A DNA stretch of 64,000 bases from contig JAEYWD010000037.1 in assembly GCA_023429135.1 (NCBI GenBank), forward strand, positions 13,124-77,123, in the 5' to 3' direction. Shown piece after piece: positions 62,335-64,000 of the stretch; within the stretch, counting starts at the first letter, position 1; every line of letters starts with the position of its first letter. Below the pieces are notes generated by a model, which did not search any database, was not told where the DNA came from, and worked only from the letters and a program-made list of their open reading frames with translations. The position numbers and the translations under genes are program-made. Source of the stretch: Bacteroidota bacterium (lineage in GTDB: Bacteria; Bacteroidota; Bacteroidia; Bacteroidales; JAAUTT01).

Positions 62335-62371
62335 ATAAGTCGTGGTTAAATTTAATATTGCTTTTGCGCGG

Positions 62372-63180
62372 TTACTTCAATAACTTCCTGTTTTCAACCT
62401 CCTGCAGCACCTTCATCTGTTGTATTGCTATCTGGTTGAGCTTAATAAGTCTTTCTTTCTGCGGTAAATTTTCATTGATAAATACTGCATTCAGATTTTC
62501 CATGTTTGACAGGCAGATTAGTTCGTTAATGGTGGCATAATCGCGGATATTACCTTTTAAATCAGGATTTGAATCGCGCCATTGTTTTGCTGTAATGCCA
62601 AATAAAGCTATATTTAAAACATCAGCCTCGTTGGCATAAATAATGGATGTTTGAGCTGCCGTAAGCTCTTGAGGAATGAGATTTTGTTTAATTGCATCGG
62701 TATGTATATGGTAGTTTATTTTTGACAATTCTCGTTTGGCTGTCCACCCTAGTTGTGCCTGCTCCAATTCTTTTAATCTTTGATATTCTTTAACCAGCAG
62801 CAACTGAAAACGAGGACTTATCCACATTCCAAAATGAAATGCAATATCCTTATGAGCGTAAGTTCCACCATATCTTCCGGCTTTAGCTGTAATGGCTATT
62901 GCATTGGTTTTCTCAATCCATTGTTTTACAGACAGAACAAAGTTATTGCTTCCTGCTGAATTTTTAATTATACCGAATTCGGTATAATTAAATCCAGGAT
63001 TAAATAAGAGTTCCCATTCGCCAATATATTCAATTGTACTTTTTAAACTTAACCATTTAATAATGATTTGTTCTTCCATTTGACTATGTGCCATATCTGT
63101 AGAGAAATATAATCTTCCTGGTTATTCTGAATAATTGAGATTTCGGATAAGCCTACGGTAATCTTCTTATCATTCTTCAT
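62372..63180 (-). pseudogene. KilA-N-type protein, frameshifted
   Basis: The main frame (240 residues from ATG 63094) is a KilA-N/DNA-binding type protein of Bacteroidota (NNFVLSVKQWIEKTNAIAI, RYGGTYAHKDIAFHFGMW, ALFGITAKQWRDSNPD, MENLNAVFINENLPQ). Its normal N-terminus is found in another frame, starting at ATG 63180 and coding MKNDKKITVGLSEI...QEDYISL. The next codons should read TDMAHS, which are the first residues of the main frame. One base is missing near 63101. Restoring it gives a continuous gene of 269 codons, so this is a single-base frameshift or a sequencing error. Confidence 0.8.
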
Positions 63181-63285
63181 AATTTATACTCTTTTGTGAT
63201 TAAACCCTATTGAGGTTTATTGATACTGGAATTTGATTTTATATCTCTTAGATATAAGTTTTCTATACAAGAAAATATTTGAGAT

Positions 63286-63837
63286 TCAGACTTCAGTACT
63301 CAAATGTATATACTTCGTATCCACAAATTCCGTTAGCCACACTCCGTTATCGGATTGATAAAAGATTATCCCGTCCTTGTACATCTTTTGAGCTTCAATT
63401 TTCAAAACAACAGGTTTTCCGTATCTCATACCAACTGCCCGGGCTGTTTCGGTATCGGCAGATAAATGAATATGATGGCGGCTTTGTTTTAAAAGTCCAT
63501 ATTGCTTTATGGATTCTAAGTTTCTGGTTGCAGTGCCATGATATAATACCTCAGGTGGAGTTTTCGCTTCAAATTTCAGGTCAACCTCTATGGAATGGCC
63601 CTGGTTTGCCCTAATGAGGGTAAAGTCGTCGTTAAACTTAAATCGTTGCTTATCACTCGATGCGACAATTTCCTTCAAAATATCAAGGTCGATTGAATAT
63701 CCGGCTTTTTGCATGGCTGTGATCAGTAGGTTTGTATCGGCCCATCCGTTTACGTCAAGATATAAGCCAATTGTTTCGGGCTTGTGACGTAATACAAGGC
63801 TTAGGAATTTGCTAATTTTAGTTTGGTCGGTTATCAT
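63286..63837 (-). CDS. kptA: RNA 2'-phosphotransferase (Tpt1/KptA)
   Basis: From ATG 63837 the protein has 183 residues, the usual KptA length. Family motifs are LSLVLRHKPE (Arg and His, about 17-18), WADTNLLI, HGTATRNLESIKQYGL, RHHIHLSADTETARAVGMRYG and a C-terminal VWLTEFV. The enzyme moves an internal 2'-phosphate from RNA to NAD, as in tRNA splicing or RNA repair; its bacterial role is not settled. I avoid a non-ATG start at 63894 that adds 19 residues. No RNA ligase is adjacent. Confidence 0.93.
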   Translation of the reverse strand: MITDQTKISKFLSLVLRHKPETIGLYLDVNGWADTNLLITAMQKAGYSIDLDILKEIVASSDKQRFKFNDDFTLIRANQGHSIEVDLKFEAKTPPEVLYHGTATRNLESIKQYGLLKQSRHHIHLSADTETARAVGMRYGKPVVLKIEAQKMYKDGIIFYQSDNGVWLTEFVDTKYIHLSTEV

Positions 63838-63976
63838 GATGTAAGTAATGGTTTTAGTTGTTTTGTTGCTTGGCAATTTACAATTTTTTATCACTATTGT
63901 CCAGGGAAATAATGTAGGCAGGGATTTCTCACTTCGTTCGAAATGACAATCTGATGTTTAGAATGGGTGAGGATGT

Positions 63977-63999
63977 GGTTGGCGGCGCAGCCGCCAACC
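63977..63999. terminator. Perfect GC-rich hairpin at the window edge
   Basis: GGTTGGCGGC (63977-63986), loop GCA, then GCCGCCAACC (63990-63999). Whether a T-run follows is beyond the window, so it may be a terminator or a repeat. It follows a GATTTCTCACTTCGTTCGAAATGACA sequence of a kind dispersed in many Bacteroidota genomes. Confidence 0.45.
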
Positions 64000-64000
64000 C

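Overview
The window looks like a chromosome segment of an anaerobic or facultative member of the Bacteroidota, probably of the Bacteroidales/Marinilabiliales type. This rests on a SusC/SusD pair driven by an ECF sigma factor and FecR, type IX secretion sorting domains of both type A and type B, RmuC/XerD/PPDK housekeeping genes of Bacteroidota style, DUF3857 and DUF5020 proteins, many lipoproteins, and promoters resembling the Bacteroidota consensus TAnnTTTG. No rRNA, tRNA, CRISPR array or complete insertion sequence was seen.

Layout. 1-4,100: end of an unknown gene, corA, rmuC, a lipoprotein and a small secreted protein. 4,250-12,400: an ECF sigma / FecR / SusC / SusD / endonuclease-exonuclease-phosphatase lipoprotein locus, an outer-membrane uptake system without a glycosidase. 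12,400-22,500: CDF metal transporter, receiver-only response regulator, TPR protein, large type B T9SS surface protein, DUF6702, xerD and pyruvate phosphate dikinase. 22,540-30,290: two DUF3857/transglutaminase-like proteins, then a minus-strand MFS / YodC-like / NhaD group and a SanA-like protein. 30,660-37,350: a seven-gene HdrCBA-FlxDCBA operon, expected to form a cytoplasmic NADH-dependent flavin-based electron-bifurcating heterodisulfide-reductase-like complex. 37,490-52,650: a GH13 enzyme, queuosine-precursor transporter, SpoIIE phosphatase with TPRs, GH2 beta-galactosidase, a double class V aminotransferase with a palindromic operator, a serine hydrolase, and an ArsR / monooxygenase / ACT-domain unit.

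52,650-64,000 is an accessory-looking region of small or patchily distributed proteins (two-copy DUF4377 lipoprotein, YdeI-like, DUF7660, DUF2199, DUF4386, UPF0158, DUF5020, KptA) interleaved with repeats and broken genes. Its most unusual member is a very AT-rich 846-residue LRR-Roc-COR GTPase whose C-terminal 200 residues carry TOPRIM/DUF4435-like motifs. That combination resembles an immune sensor fused to a nuclease-type effector. It is the best candidate here for an undescribed system.

Several families of intergenic repeats occur: a hairpin-rich element with two copies (about 40.5 and 55.0 kb), GGACTGTGGAC-type boxes at 37.4, 48.5 and 60.2 kb, a 3x50 bp tandem array at 42.6 kb, a duplicated 100 bp promoter/start segment at 54.4 and 55.4 kb, and a CCCCTAAAGGGG-type repeat that supplies the end of flxD. 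All assignments come from reading the sequence and family knowledge; no database search was run.
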